Shown one piece after another: positions 16,410-25,787 of a stretch of 26,812 nt of DNA. Where the stretch lies: contig JAMPHH010000045.1 of NCBI GenBank assembly GCA_023663505.1, positions 1 through 26,812 on the forward strand, read 5' to 3'. A model generated the notes under the pieces. It had not been told where the DNA came from. It was given only the letters and a program-made list of their open reading frames with translations, and did no database searches. The position numbers were made by a program, and so were the translations under genes. Numbering within the stretch: position 1 is the first letter of the stretch; each line of letters opens with the position of its first letter. The DNA is from Muribaculum sp. GTDB taxonomy: Bacteria > Bacillota > Clostridia > Lachnospirales > Lachnospiraceae.

Positions 16410-17224
16410 ATGAATATAATGCCACAGATGAAACTGTTTGGCGAGAGTGAATTTGAAGAACTTGGGGATCTGGAGAGACTGCAGAAAGTGCTTGGCACGC
16501 TTAATGACGCGGGACTGATCCGGAAACTTTACAGGATACGGGGGAAGGGGAGGAATGGCTGGCCACGCGAGGTCATGTGGAACTCTTTTATTGCCAGCTT
16601 TCTGTTCGAGCATGAAACGGTGGAGAGCCTGCTGAGGGAACTGCGCAGGAACCGGCAGCTGCGGGCTCTCTGCGGTTTCGAGCCAAAGTCGGTAAAACAG
16701 GAAGACGGGAGCATAAAGGTATACGTTGCGCCATCGAAAAGTGCGTACTCAAAATTTTTGAAGAACCTGACTTCATGCCAGAAGGAACTGGACGAGATGT
16801 TCACGGAACAGGTGCCGTATATGTATGAAAATCTGGAGCATTTCGGGGAGATACTCATGGTGGACGGGAAAAGACCGAACTCCTTTACCGGGGATATGAC
16901 AAGGGGACGGACAGCCTGAGGTATGGGTTCAGGCCACAGGATAAGGACAAAAGGATTTTCCGGGTCAAATGTGAAGAAGACCGGAGGATTTTCACGTCGG
17001 TGGCGAGGAACAGCCATAAATGGAAAAGGCTGTACAGCCGCGGGACAGGCGTGGAGAGGATAAATGGACGGATAGACAGGGATTACCGTTTTGAGAGGCA
17101 CACGATCAGGGGATTGTCAAAGATGAGGATGTTCCTGATGGTAACGTTTCTGGTATACATGGCAATGGCGAAGGCAAGGATTGAAAGCGGTCAGAAGGAG
17201 CACCTGTGCAGCATGTATGCGTAA
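16410..17224 (+). pseudogene. Broken transposase gene with internal deletion
   Basis: The N-terminal part starts at ATG 16410 (AGAGAGG about 9 nt upstream) and reads as a clostridial DDE transposase: MNIMPQMKLFGE, ELGDLERLQKVLGTL, RGKGRNGWPREVMWNSF, SLLRELRRNRQLRALCGFEP, SAYSKFLKNL, and EILMVDGK with the probable first catalytic Asp. After about 16885 the frame changes and the sequence jumps to the C-terminus (GYDKGTDSLRYGF, WKRLYSRGTGVERINGRID, with the probable catalytic Glu), ending at 17224. Roughly 100-150 residues between, with the middle catalytic Asp, are missing. The upstream ATG-less extension to 16374 overlaps the ribosome site and is not used. The enzyme must be dead. Confidence 0.82.
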
Positions 17225-17611
17225 CGGACAGGGTAGAATTTAAAAACCTGTCAGCCAAGGGGGGTATTATGCCCTATTTGGGGCGAACGGACATGAACGG
17301 AATATATAACAGTGGTTTAGGAGGAGACACTGGCAGATAAGGGTAAAAAATTTCCAAAATGGACGCAAATGTTATGGCTTTATTGAGAACAAAGGCGTAC
17401 AGCGAAATTAATTCCATCAAAGTAAATGTGGTCAACTTGGGCAAAATATGCTAGAATGATATAGCAGTTAAGCTGTGTAATGATTCCCGCAGGCAATGAG
17501 GAATGAAGCTGTGCCTGCGAGACAAATGTCATTATGAACGTGGAGGCTTGACTGTTATAGAATGACTATCATGAATCGCAGGCGCGTAAAAGCGCGCGGA
17601 TAGGAGCGGGT
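17225..17611. other. Intergenic: insertion-element tail and structured exoA leader
   Basis: No gene was found. Bases 17225-17415 are the non-coding tail of the second insertion element and include the inverted copy of the 25-bp repeat (17345-17369) and the 17-bp end repeat (17399-17415). After that come a possible extended -10 promoter box (TGC-TAGAAT, 17449-17457) without a clear -35, and an 8-bp perfect stem, CGCAGGCA (17488-17495) with TGCCTGCG (17512-17519). A short GC hairpin (GCGCG/CGCGC near 17580-17598) lies directly before the exoA ribosome site. Confidence 0.5.
17345..17369 (-). repeat. 25-bp repeat, copy 2 (inverted copy of 16059-16083)
   Basis: This is the exact reverse complement of 16059-16083. 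It lies inside the right 17-bp repeat, whereas copy 1 lies outside the left 17-bp repeat, so the two repeat pairs are not nested in the way a single simple element would give. A rearrangement or a second fragment of the first element explains this best. Confidence 0.7.
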
Positions 17612-18364
17612 ATGAAACTGGTATCTTGGAATGTCAACGGAATTAGGGCTTGTCTGCAAAAGGGCTTTATGGATTCCTTTCATGAGCTGGACGCGGATAT
17701 TTTCTGCCTTCAGGAGACGAAGCTTCAGGCGGGGCAGCATGATTTGGAGCTGCCCGGTTTTTATCAATATTGGAATTATGCGGAGAAGAAGGGGTATTCG
17801 GGCACGGCTGTGTTCACCAAGCGCGAGCCCGTCAATGTGAGCTATGGGCTCGGGGTGGAGGAGCACGACCGCGAGGGGCGCGTCATCACGCTGGAATTCG
17901 AGGATTTTTACCTGATTACGGTCTACACTCCCAATTCTCAGAGGGAATTGACACGGCTTGCTTATCGAATGGAGTGGGAGGCGGCTTTTTTGGAATATAT
18001 CAAGGGGCTTTCCAAGCAAAAGGGCGTGATCTTTTGTGGGGATTTGAATGTGGCGCATCAGGAGATCGACTTAAAGAATCCCAAGACAAACCACAAGAAC
18101 GCGGGCTTTACGGACGAGGAGAGAGCTTGCTTTAGCAGGGTGTTGGAGAGCGGTTTTATCGACACGTTCCGATATTTTTATCCCGATGTGACGGACGCCT
18201 ATTCGTGGTGGTCATATATGGCAAATTCCAGAGCGAAGAACGTAGGGTGGCGTATTGACTATTTTGTCGTATCCGAGAGCCTGAAGGACAGGCTTAGGGA
18301 CGCAAAGATTTATCCTGATATCATGGGCTCGGATCACTGTCCGGTGGAGCTTATGATACAGTAA
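17612..18364 (+). CDS. exoA: Exodeoxyribonuclease III (AP endonuclease)
   Basis: This cytoplasmic DNA-repair enzyme has 250 residues and starts at ATG 17612 after GGAGCGGG. It cuts at abasic sites and removes 3' blocks from DNA. The EEP-fold motifs are all present: SWNVNGIRA with N7, LQETK with metal ligand E35, GDLNVAH with D144 and N146, WRIDYF with D216, and the SDHCPV ending with D241 and general base H242. Length matches the family. It is followed in the same direction by addB and addA, forming a repair cluster. The final codons and stop fall inside the first copy of a 69-bp tandem duplication, so the gene end was copied downstream without damaging the protein. Confidence 0.95.
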   Translation: MKLVSWNVNGIRACLQKGFMDSFHELDADIFCLQETKLQAGQHDLELPGFYQYWNYAEKKGYSGTAVFTKREPVNVSYGLGVEEHDREGRVITLEFEDFYLITVYTPNSQRELTRLAYRMEWEAAFLEYIKGLSKQKGVIFCGDLNVAHQEIDLKNPKTNHKNAGFTDEERACFSRVLESGFIDTFRYFYPDVTDAYSWWSYMANSRAKNVGWRIDYFVVSESLKDRLRDAKIYPDIMGSDHCPVELMIQ

Positions 18365-18490
18365 CCTTATTCAAGACATGAAACGGCCGAATGGCCATCA
18401 ATCATGAGCGATGCTAAGCTCATGATACAGTAACCTTATTCAAGACATGAAACGGCCGAATGGCCATCAATCATGAGCGATGCTGTGCTC
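18353..18490 (+). repeat. 69-bp tandem duplication between exoA and addB
   Basis: Two adjacent 69-bp units (18353-18421 and 18422-18490) differ only at two neighbouring bases near their ends (GCTAAGCTC against GCTGTGCTC). Unit 1 begins with the last codons and stop of exoA; unit 2 carries a copy of them. Each unit holds a GGCC-GAAT-GGCC mini-stem. CATGAGC...GCTCATG at the unit junction can form a 7-bp hairpin. The near identity suggests a recent duplication or active selection on an RNA structure. Confidence 0.95.
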
Positions 18491-18504
18491 AAGCGGGGGT
18501 GGCA

Positions 18505-21500
18505 ATGAGTTTACGCTTTTATTTTGGCTCGTCGGGGGCGGGCAAGAGCAGACAGCTTTATGAGGAAATATTGGCTCGGGCAAAGGAGAATCCAAGACAG
18601 AATTTCTTGGTGATCGTGCCCGATCAGTTTACCATGCAGACACAGAAGGATTTGGTTATGCTGTCGCCTTATGGCGGTATCATGAATATCGACGTGCTGA
18701 GCTTCGGGCGGCTGACTCACCGTATTCTGGAGGAGGTAGGCTGGGAGAATGTGCCTGTGTTAGATGACACGGGCAAGAGCCTTGTGCTGCAGCGGGTGGC
18801 GGCAGGCTTGAAGGAGGAGCTGCCCGCCTTGGGAGGGCTTTTGAATCGTCAGGGCTATATCCATGAGGTAAAGAGCGCGTTGTCGGAGTTTATGCAGTAC
18901 GGCATCGGAGTGGAGGACGTCTCGAGGCTGATTGATTTTGCCAGGGGGCGGGGAGCGCTGCTGTATAAGCTAAGGGATTTGGAGACGCTCTATAAAGGTT
19001 TTCTTGAGTATATTCAGGGCAATTTCATCACCACGGAGGAGAAGCTTGACGTGTTGGCGCGCTCTCTGGAGAAGTCTGCCCTGCTTGCGGGCAGCGTGGT
19101 GATTTTTGACGGCTTTACGGGCTTTACGCCTATACAGAATCGTCTGATACAGGAGCTTATGCGGCTGTGCGGCGAGGTGATCGTGACCGTGACCTTGGGC
19201 GGGGGAGAGAATCCTTATGTGTTGGACGGGGAGCAGAGGCTGTTTCATTTGAGCAAGAAAACCGTCGCGGATCTGGAGGGCTTGGCAAAGCAAATCGGCG
19301 TTGTCAGGGAACGTGATGTATTTATCGTGGAGAACCGACAGGACGAACCTGCACAGCTTTTTGGCAGGGAGGTCTGTATCAGGGGAAACGGGCGGAGCCG
19401 CTTCGAGGAGGCTCCTGCGCTCGCGCATCTTGAGCGCAATCTTTTTCGGTATCCGTATGAGGTGTTTGAGGGCTCGCAGAGAGAGATTCGAATGTTTGAG
19501 GCCGCCTCGCCCAGGGAGGAGGTTCATCAGACGGGGTTGGAGATCTGCCGCCTGATTCGGGAGGAGGGGCTGGCATATCGGGATATCGCGGTGGTTGCGG
19601 GGGATTTGGAGGGCTATGCCCCCTATGTGGAGAGCGAGTTCGGGCGTATGGGGATTCCCTGCTTCCTAGATCGCACAAGGGGGATTGTGCTGAATCCCAT
19701 GATTGAGTATATCACGAGCGCCTTGGCGCTCTTTGAGAAGGATTTCTCCTATCAGGCGGTGTTTCATTATCTGCGCAGCGGCTTGGCGGATATGGAGCCG
19801 GAGGATATTGACGAGCTGGAGAATTACTGTATTCAGACGGGGCTGAGGGGGTATCGGCGTTGGAGTCAGATTTTCACCCATAAGACGGCGCAGATGGGGG
19901 AGGACGAGGAGGCGTTGGCGCGTCTGAATGCGCTGCGGGGGCAATTGGTCAGTCAGGTGGAGATGCTTCGCATGGGGGGAAGGGCTCCCGCTTCGGAATA
20001 TGTGGATAAGCTGTATGAATTCTTGGTGGCAAATCAGGTGCAGCAGAAGCTGACAGAGTATGAAAAGCGTTTTGAGGAGCTTCAGGATTTGCCACGTGCC
20101 AGAGAGTACGCGCAGATTTATCGGTTGGTGATGGAGCTCTTGGAGCAGGTGCACGGGTTGCTTGGGACAGAGCAAATCACCTTGGAGGAATTCAGGGATA
20201 TTCTGGAATCGGGCTTTCAGGAGATCGAGGTAGGGACGATCCCCCAGAACGTTGACCGCATCACGGTGGGAGATATGGAGCGCACCCGCCTGAAGCAGAT
20301 CAGGGTGCTCTTTTTCATGGGGGTGAATGACGGCAATATTCCCAAGAACGCCTCCAAGGGCGGGATCATCTCCGATATGGACAGGGAATTCCTGCGGGAT
20401 TCAGGATTGGAGCTTGCGCCGTCACCTAGACAGAAGATGTATATTCAAAGGCTTTATCTATATTTAAATATGACCAAGCCCTCCAAGCGTTTATACCTCT
20501 CCTATGCCAAGGTAAACAGCGGAGGGAAGAGCATTCACCCCGCCTATCTGATAGAGACGGTGCAGGCGCTGTTCCCGAAGTTGGTCGTGGAGTGTCCGCA
20601 GAACCGTCCCGTGGCGGAGCAGATTGTGAATCCGCTGCAGGGGAGGGAATTCCTTGCCGGAATGCTTCGGGAGTATGCGGAGGGCAGTCTTGCGGAGGAG
20701 ACAAGGGAGGATTTCTATACCATTTATCATGTTTATGGAGATGCGGCGTTGGCTTCTGAGCGCGAGCGGTTGGCGGGAGCAGCCTTTGCGAGATATGTGG
20801 ATTCAGGTCTTTCCAAGGTGGTGGCGCGTATGCTGTACGGGCAGAGCCTTGTCAACAGCGTAAGCCGTCTGGAAACCTTTGCGGCGTGTGCTTACAGGCA
20901 TTTCCTGCAATATGGATTGTCCCTGCGGGAGCGGGAGGAATTCGGTTTTGAGAATGTGGATATGGGAAATGTGTATCATGCGGTGTTGGAGAGCTTTGGG
21001 GGAAAGCTTTCGGAGCACGGCTATACATGGTTTGATTTTCCCGAGGAATTTGGGGAGCGGGCGGTGCGGGAGGCGCTTGAGGCTTATGCGGCGGTGTACG
21101 GCGACACGGTGCTTTACAGCAGCGCGCGCAACGAGTACGCGATCACCCGTATGGGCAGGGTGCTCACCCGCACGGTGCTCACGCTGCAAAAGCATTTGAA
21201 CAGGGGAAGCTTTCAGCCCGAGGAGTATGAGCTGTCCTTTCATTTCGCACAGGATTTGGAGAGCGTTCATGTGACGCTGTCCGAGGACGAGCGTATGCAT
21301 TTGCAGGGGCGCATTGACAGGATTGACACGGCGCAGGATGGGGAGCATGTGTATGTCAAGGTGATTGATTACAAGTCCGGAGATAAAAGGTTTGATCTGG
21401 CGGCATTGTATTATGGGCTGCAGCTTCAATTGGTGGTATATATGAATGCGGCGATGGAGATGCAGGCAAGGAAATATCCCGACAAGGAGATTGTGCCCGC

Positions 21501-21963
21501 CGCCCTGCTCTACTATCATATTGACGATCCGGTGGTGGAGACGGGGGCGGAGCTGTCAGACGAGGAGCTGGACGAGCAGATCATGCAGCAGCTTCGCATG
21601 AATGGTGTGGTCAACGCAGACCCTGCCGTTATTGAGAGACTGGACGACTCCTTATCCGACAAGTCGGATATAATCCCTGTGGAGCGCAAGAAGGACGGGA
21701 GCTTTAGCGCCCGCTCGGGGGTCATGAGCAAGGAGGAGCTGAGGCTGATTTCTGATTATGCGAACCGTAAACTCAAGGAGATCGGGCGGCAGATGTTGGA
21801 CGGCTGTATCAGTGTAAATCCCTATGAGAAGGGGAATAGGGAGGCTTGTACATATTGTCCTTACCGAAAGGTCTGCGGCTTTGACGCGGCAATTTCCGGC
21901 TTTCAGAAAAGGAAGCTTGAGGATTTGGATAAAGAGACGATTTTGGATGAGATGAGGAGATAG
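18505..21963 (+). CDS. addB: ATP-dependent helicase/nuclease subunit B
   Basis: This protein has 1152 residues. ATG 18505 is chosen over an in-frame start at 18460 because a GGGGGTGG site lies just upstream and the conserved N-terminus (MSLRFYFGSSGAGKS) follows. AddB with AddA resects double-strand breaks and processes ends for RecA. The N-terminal Walker A motif GSSGAGKS is kept. The C-terminal nuclease domain has GRIDRID and VIDYKSG (D955, K957), followed by a QLQLVVY helix. The four cysteines of the Fe-S cluster are present: C795 and C1115, C1118, C1124 (ACTYCPYRKVCGFD). Length and motifs match the family. The stop is 2 nt before addA, so the subunits are co-translated; the spacer to exoA contains the 69-bp duplication. 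Confidence 0.96.
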   Translation: MSLRFYFGSSGAGKSRQLYEEILARAKENPRQNFLVIVPDQFTMQTQKDLVMLSPYGGIMNIDVLSFGRLTHRILEEVGWENVPVLDDTGKSLVLQRVAAGLKEELPALGGLLNRQGYIHEVKSALSEFMQYGIGVEDVSRLIDFARGRGALLYKLRDLETLYKGFLEYIQGNFITTEEKLDVLARSLEKSALLAGSVVIFDGFTGFTPIQNRLIQELMRLCGEVIVTVTLGGGENPYVLDGEQRLFHLSKKTVADLEGLAKQIGVVRERDVFIVENRQDEPAQLFGREVCIRGNGRSRFEEAPALAHLERNLFRYPYEVFEGSQREIRMFEAASPREEVHQTGLEICRLIREEGLAYRDIAVVAGDLEGYAPYVESEFGRMGIPCFLDRTRGIVLNPMIEYITSALALFEKDFSYQAVFHYLRSGLADMEPEDIDELENYCIQTGLRGYRRWSQIFTHKTAQMGEDEEALARLNALRGQLVSQVEMLRMGGRAPASEYVDKLYEFLVANQVQQKLTEYEKRFEELQDLPRAREYAQIYRLVMELLEQVHGLLGTEQITLEEFRDILESGFQEIEVGTIPQNVDRITVGDMERTRLKQIRVLFFMGVNDGNIPKNASKGGIISDMDREFLRDSGLELAPSPRQKMYIQRLYLYLNMTKPSKRLYLSYAKVNSGGKSIHPAYLIETVQALFPKLVVECPQNRPVAEQIVNPLQGREFLAGMLREYAEGSLAEETREDFYTIYHVYGDAALASERERLAGAAFARYVDSGLSKVVARMLYGQSLVNSVSRLETFAACAYRHFLQYGLSLREREEFGFENVDMGNVYHAVLESFGGKLSEHGYTWFDFPEEFGERAVREALEAYAAVYGDTVLYSSARNEYAITRMGRVLTRTVLTLQKHLNRGSFQPEEYELSFHFAQDLESVHVTLSEDERMHLQGRIDRIDTAQDGEHVYVKVIDYKSGDKRFDLAALYYGLQLQLVVYMNAAMEMQARKYPDKEIVPAALLYYHIDDPVVETGAELSDEELDEQIMQQLRMNGVVNADPAVIERLDDSLSDKSDIIPVERKKDGSFSARSGVMSKEELRLISDYANRKLKEIGRQMLDGCISVNPYEKGNREACTYCPYRKVCGFDAAISGFQKRKLEDLDKETILDEMRR

Positions 21964-21965
21964 AG

Positions 21966-24900
21966 ATGGCTATTTCTTTCACACCTGAGCAGGAGAGAGT
22001 GATACAGCTTCATAATCGCAATATACTGGTGTCCGCCGCCGCGGGAAGCGGCAAGACGGCGGTGTTGGTGGAGCGCATCGTCAGAATGGTATGCGACGAG
22101 GTGCGTCCGGTGGACATTGACCGTCTGTTGATCGTGACCTTCACCAACGCGGCGGCTTCCGAGATGCGGGAGCGCATCGCCATGGGAATCGCCCAAAGGC
22201 TGAAGGAATGTCCGGAGTCCGAGCATATCCAAAGGCAGTCCACCCTCTTACATAACGCGCAGATCACCACGATTGACAGCTTTTGTCTTTTTATCATTCG
22301 CAATCATTTTCATGAGATTGGGCTTGACCCCGCCTTTCGCGTGGCGGACGAAAATGAGATAAAGCTGTTGGAGCAGGAGATTTTGGGGGAGCTTTTGGAG
22401 GAGTCTTATCAGAAGGGAAGGGAGGACTTCCTGAATTGTGTGGAGTTCTTCTGCCCGAGCGGGCGAGAGGGCGTGTTGGAGGAGGATATACTGCGAATGT
22501 CTCATCAGGCGGCGAGCTGTCCTTTTCCCGAGGAGTGGCTGACTGCCAGAAAGCAGGATTACAGCGCGCAGACGGCGGAGGAGCTTCTGGGAGGAGCTGT
22601 GGGAGCGTATTTGAAGCGGTATGTAGACGCCATGTTGGATGGCTGTATTCAGAAGCTTACCGTGGTACAGCGGCTCTGTGAGAGTCCTGATGGGCCTTAT
22701 ATGTATGGGGAGCTTGTGGAGTCGGAATTGGAAGCGATAGAAGCTATCCGACAATATGACTCCCTGACGGAGTATAGTGTGCGTATTCCCGCAGTCAGCT
22801 TTGGCAGGCTTTCGTCTAAGAGGGACGAGAGTGTGTCGCCCGCAAAGCGGGAGCTTGCAAAGAACCTTCGGACACAGGTTAAGGATTTGCTAGACGGCGT
22901 CAGCGAGAGCTTTTTTGGCACGCCTTTACCTCTTGCCGCCGCGCAATCCAAGGAGTGCGAGAGGGCAGTGAACGAATTGCTTGATTTGACTCTGGAGTTT
23001 GACCGCAGGATGCGGCAGCGCAAGCGGGAACAGAAGATGATAGACTTCTCCGATATGGAGCATTATGCTTTGGATATACTGTTGGAGCGGGACGGCGGCG
23101 AGGTCAGACCCGGCAGGGTGGCGAGGGAGTACAGGGAGTATTTTCAGGAGATATTGATTGACGAGTATCAGGACAGCAATCTGGTGCAGGAATATCTCCT
23201 AAAAGCCATATCGGGGGAGGAGGACGGGAGCTTCAACCGCTTTATGGTGGGCGACGTGAAGCAGAGCATCTACCGTTTTCGTCTGGCGAGACCGGAGCTT
23301 TTCATGGAAAAATATGACAGCTATCAGGAGGATGGCGAGGCGTATTGCCGCATTGATCTAAGTCGTAACTTCCGAAGCAGGAGTCAGGTGGTGGACACAG
23401 TGAACAGCGTGTTTGGGCGAATCATGAGCCGAGAGGTCGGCGGGATTGCATATGATGACCGCGCCGCGCTCTATGCGGGGGCTGAGTATCCAGAGGCGGA
23501 AGGGTGCGAGAGTGAGCTTCTCCTTGTGGAAAAGCCGCAAAAGGACGAGGAGCTTGATGCAAAGCAGGCGGAGGGGCTTGTGATCGCGGAGCGGATCAAG
23601 GAGCTTAAGCGGAGCTTTCAGGTGTTTGACAGGGAGAGCGGCGGGCCAAGACCTGTGCGTTACTCGGATATGGTGATTCTGCTTCGGGCCAATTCCGGTT
23701 GGGACGAGGAGTTTAAGGCGGTGCTTGAGCAGGAGGGAATCCCTGCCTATATCACCTCTAAGACGGGGTATTTTGCCGCCACGGAGGTACAGGAATTGCT
23801 ACAGGTGCTGCGCGTGTTGGACAATCCGAGACAGGATATCCCGCTGTATGGTATGCTGAAATCTATATTTGGCGGCTTTACCGAGGAGGAGATTGCCTTG
23901 ATCCGCGCGGGCGGAAAGGGCTGCTCTCTGTATGAGGCATTGTGCAAGTGGGAGCATAATGAGTTGCAAGCTCATGAGGACAGTGACAGCACGGAGCAGG
24001 GTATCGGGGCTGTATCTCGAGATGGAGAAGCTGTTGGAGAAGGTGACTTCGCGGGACATGGCATCGAAAAGGCGTTCCAAGACGAAGGCTTAGGGAATCG
24101 CGAGGCTGTGGACTTGGGAGCTAAGGTGGCAGCCTTCCTTCACAGGCTGCGTGAATACCGCGCCTGTACGGTGTATATGCCTATCAGGGAGCTGCTGCAG
24201 AGGGTGGTGGAGGACTATGATTATATGAATTATGTCACTGCGCTTCCCGCGGGCAGCAGGCGCAGGGCAAATGTGGAGATGCTCTTTCACAAGGCGTCGG
24301 ACTTTGAGAAAACCAGTTACTTCGGGTTGTTCCACTTTGTGAGATATATCGAGCAGCTCGAGCGGTATGATGTGGACTATGGCGAGGCGGATTTGTTAGA
24401 CGAAAATGCTGATGTGGTGCGCATTATGAGTATCCACAAGTCGAAGGGCTTGGAGTTTCCCGTGACTTTTGTGGCAGGGCTTTCCAAACGCTTTAATATG
24501 CAGGATTACAATCGGGCGATGATCATGGATATGGATATGGGGCTTGGAGTTACCTATGTGAATCCCCGGAGACGTATCCGCAACAGGACCCTGCGGCAAA
24601 ATGTGATCGCAAAGAAGCTTCGGGAGGAGAATCTTGCGGAGGAGCTCCGCGTGCTCTATGTAGCTATGACAAGGGCGAGGGAGAAGCTGATCATGACCGC
24701 CGCGGTGGATAAGGCGGGGGAGAAATGGGAGTTCGCGCAGGAATATCAGGAGGAGAAGCTTGCTTATCCTGATTTTATGGAAGCGGGAAGCTATGTGGAC
24801 TTTCTGATGCCGATCTTGGCAGGCGCGGGATTCAAGGTAAGTGTGCTCGGACAGGAGACCTTGGCGGGGCATGAGCTTGTGGAACAGTTCGATCTCGCGG

Positions 24901-25718
24901 GGCGCAGGGAAGAATTGCGATATGCGGCTGATTACGCCAACAGAGAGACGGAAAAGACTCTTCGGAGCAGGCTGGCATTTGTCTATCCGTATCAAAGCTT
25001 GGAGAAGCTCTACACCAAGACTACCGTGTCAGAGCTTAAGGTGGCTGCTATGGCACAGAAGGACGAGGCAGCCTTTCACGCCTTTGAGGAGAGGGAGATT
25101 GTGCCTTATATTCCCGTGTTTCGCAGGGATAAGGAGAAGGTGAGCGGCACGGTGAGAGGTAATGCGTTCCACCGCGCGATGGAGCTGTTGGATTTTGACG
25201 GGCTCTTGGGCGGGCAGTTTGCGGAGGCTCCGTCGGATTATGATGCATACAGGAGAGGACTGGACACGAGGCGGCTTCGCACGGAGCTTCAGGGCTTCTT
25301 GGAGCGGGAAACCTTAAGCCTGCGGCTTTCAAGGGAGTATTTGGACGCCCTGAATATAGGGAAACTGATTCATTTTATGGAGTCGGAGTTGAGCTATCGC
25401 ATGTGGAGGGCGCAGCTTCGCGGGGAGCTATACAGAGAGCAGCCCTTCGTGCTGGGGATTGACGCGGGGCGCGTCTCGGAGGAATTCCCCGAGCAGGAGA
25501 AGGTGCTGATACAGGGTATTATCGACGTGTTCTGGGTGGAGGCGGGAGAGCTGGTGCTGTTGGATTACAAGACGGACGTCATAGGCAGCATGGAGGAGCT
25601 GTGGAATCGGTATGAGGTGCAGATTGCCTATTATCAGGAGGCTTTGGAGAAGCTGATGAGGATGCCCGTGAAGGAAAGCATACTGTATTCGTTTTATCTG
25701 GAGACAGGCGCGCGTTAA
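21966..25718 (+). CDS. addA: ATP-dependent helicase/nuclease subunit A
   Basis: This protein has 1250 residues, with ATG 21966 preceded by GAGGAGATAGAG inside the addB end. It is a UvrD-type superfamily 1 helicase with a C-terminal nuclease domain. Visible motifs are Walker A SAAAGSGKT (K30), VTFTNAAASEMRERI, TIDSFC, Walker B LIDEYQDSN, GDVKQSIYRFRLARPE, SIHKSKGLEFP and YVAMTRAREKL. The nuclease motif is LLDYKTD (D1200, K1202). A hydrophilic stretch at about residues 662-705 (ELQAHEDSDSTEQG..., low complexity) looks like a variable linker insertion between helicase subdomains. The length is close to that of B. subtilis AddA. It works as a heterodimer with AddB. The 69-bp gap to the convergent thiT gene shows no clear terminator. 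Confidence 0.97.
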   Translation: MAISFTPEQERVIQLHNRNILVSAAAGSGKTAVLVERIVRMVCDEVRPVDIDRLLIVTFTNAAASEMRERIAMGIAQRLKECPESEHIQRQSTLLHNAQITTIDSFCLFIIRNHFHEIGLDPAFRVADENEIKLLEQEILGELLEESYQKGREDFLNCVEFFCPSGREGVLEEDILRMSHQAASCPFPEEWLTARKQDYSAQTAEELLGGAVGAYLKRYVDAMLDGCIQKLTVVQRLCESPDGPYMYGELVESELEAIEAIRQYDSLTEYSVRIPAVSFGRLSSKRDESVSPAKRELAKNLRTQVKDLLDGVSESFFGTPLPLAAAQSKECERAVNELLDLTLEFDRRMRQRKREQKMIDFSDMEHYALDILLERDGGEVRPGRVAREYREYFQEILIDEYQDSNLVQEYLLKAISGEEDGSFNRFMVGDVKQSIYRFRLARPELFMEKYDSYQEDGEAYCRIDLSRNFRSRSQVVDTVNSVFGRIMSREVGGIAYDDRAALYAGAEYPEAEGCESELLLVEKPQKDEELDAKQAEGLVIAERIKELKRSFQVFDRESGGPRPVRYSDMVILLRANSGWDEEFKAVLEQEGIPAYITSKTGYFAATEVQELLQVLRVLDNPRQDIPLYGMLKSIFGGFTEEEIALIRAGGKGCSLYEALCKWEHNELQAHEDSDSTEQGIGAVSRDGEAVGEGDFAGHGIEKAFQDEGLGNREAVDLGAKVAAFLHRLREYRACTVYMPIRELLQRVVEDYDYMNYVTALPAGSRRRANVEMLFHKASDFEKTSYFGLFHFVRYIEQLERYDVDYGEADLLDENADVVRIMSIHKSKGLEFPVTFVAGLSKRFNMQDYNRAMIMDMDMGLGVTYVNPRRRIRNRTLRQNVIAKKLREENLAEELRVLYVAMTRAREKLIMTAAVDKAGEKWEFAQEYQEEKLAYPDFMEAGSYVDFLMPILAGAGFKVSVLGQETLAGHELVEQFDLAGRREELRYAADYANRETEKTLRSRLAFVYPYQSLEKLYTKTTVSELKVAAMAQKDEAAFHAFEEREIVPYIPVFRRDKEKVSGTVRGNAFHRAMELLDFDGLLGGQFAEAPSDYDAYRRGLDTRRLRTELQGFLERETLSLRLSREYLDALNIGKLIHFMESELSYRMWRAQLRGELYREQPFVLGIDAGRVSEEFPEQEKVLIQGIIDVFWVEAGELVLLDYKTDVIGSMEELWNRYEVQIAYYQEALEKLMRMPVKESILYSFYLETGAR

Positions 25719-25787
25719 GGTCACAAACAATAGTCTTCCGTGATGTATTGTGCTCTGCGGTGCTGCAGGCTTGAAGCGTTATATAGG

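Larger units (their letters stand above)
16162..17415. mobile_element. Decayed insertion element bounded by 17-bp inverted repeats
   Basis: A perfect 17-bp inverted repeat (GGAATTAATTTCGCTGT at 16162-16178 and its reverse complement at 17399-17415) brackets about 1.25 kb that contains only a broken transposase gene. The bases directly outside both repeats are ATC (16159-16161 and 17416-17418), compatible with a 3-bp target duplication, though three bases can match by chance. The repeats may be the true ends of the element or ends of a neighbouring nested element. A second GGAATTAATT lies just outside at 16147-16156. Confidence 0.55.

Noticed and set aside
18353..18490. CRISPR-like repeat array between exoA and addB.
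   Set aside because: The two 69-bp units are directly adjacent with no spacers and no cas genes; it is a simple tandem duplication.
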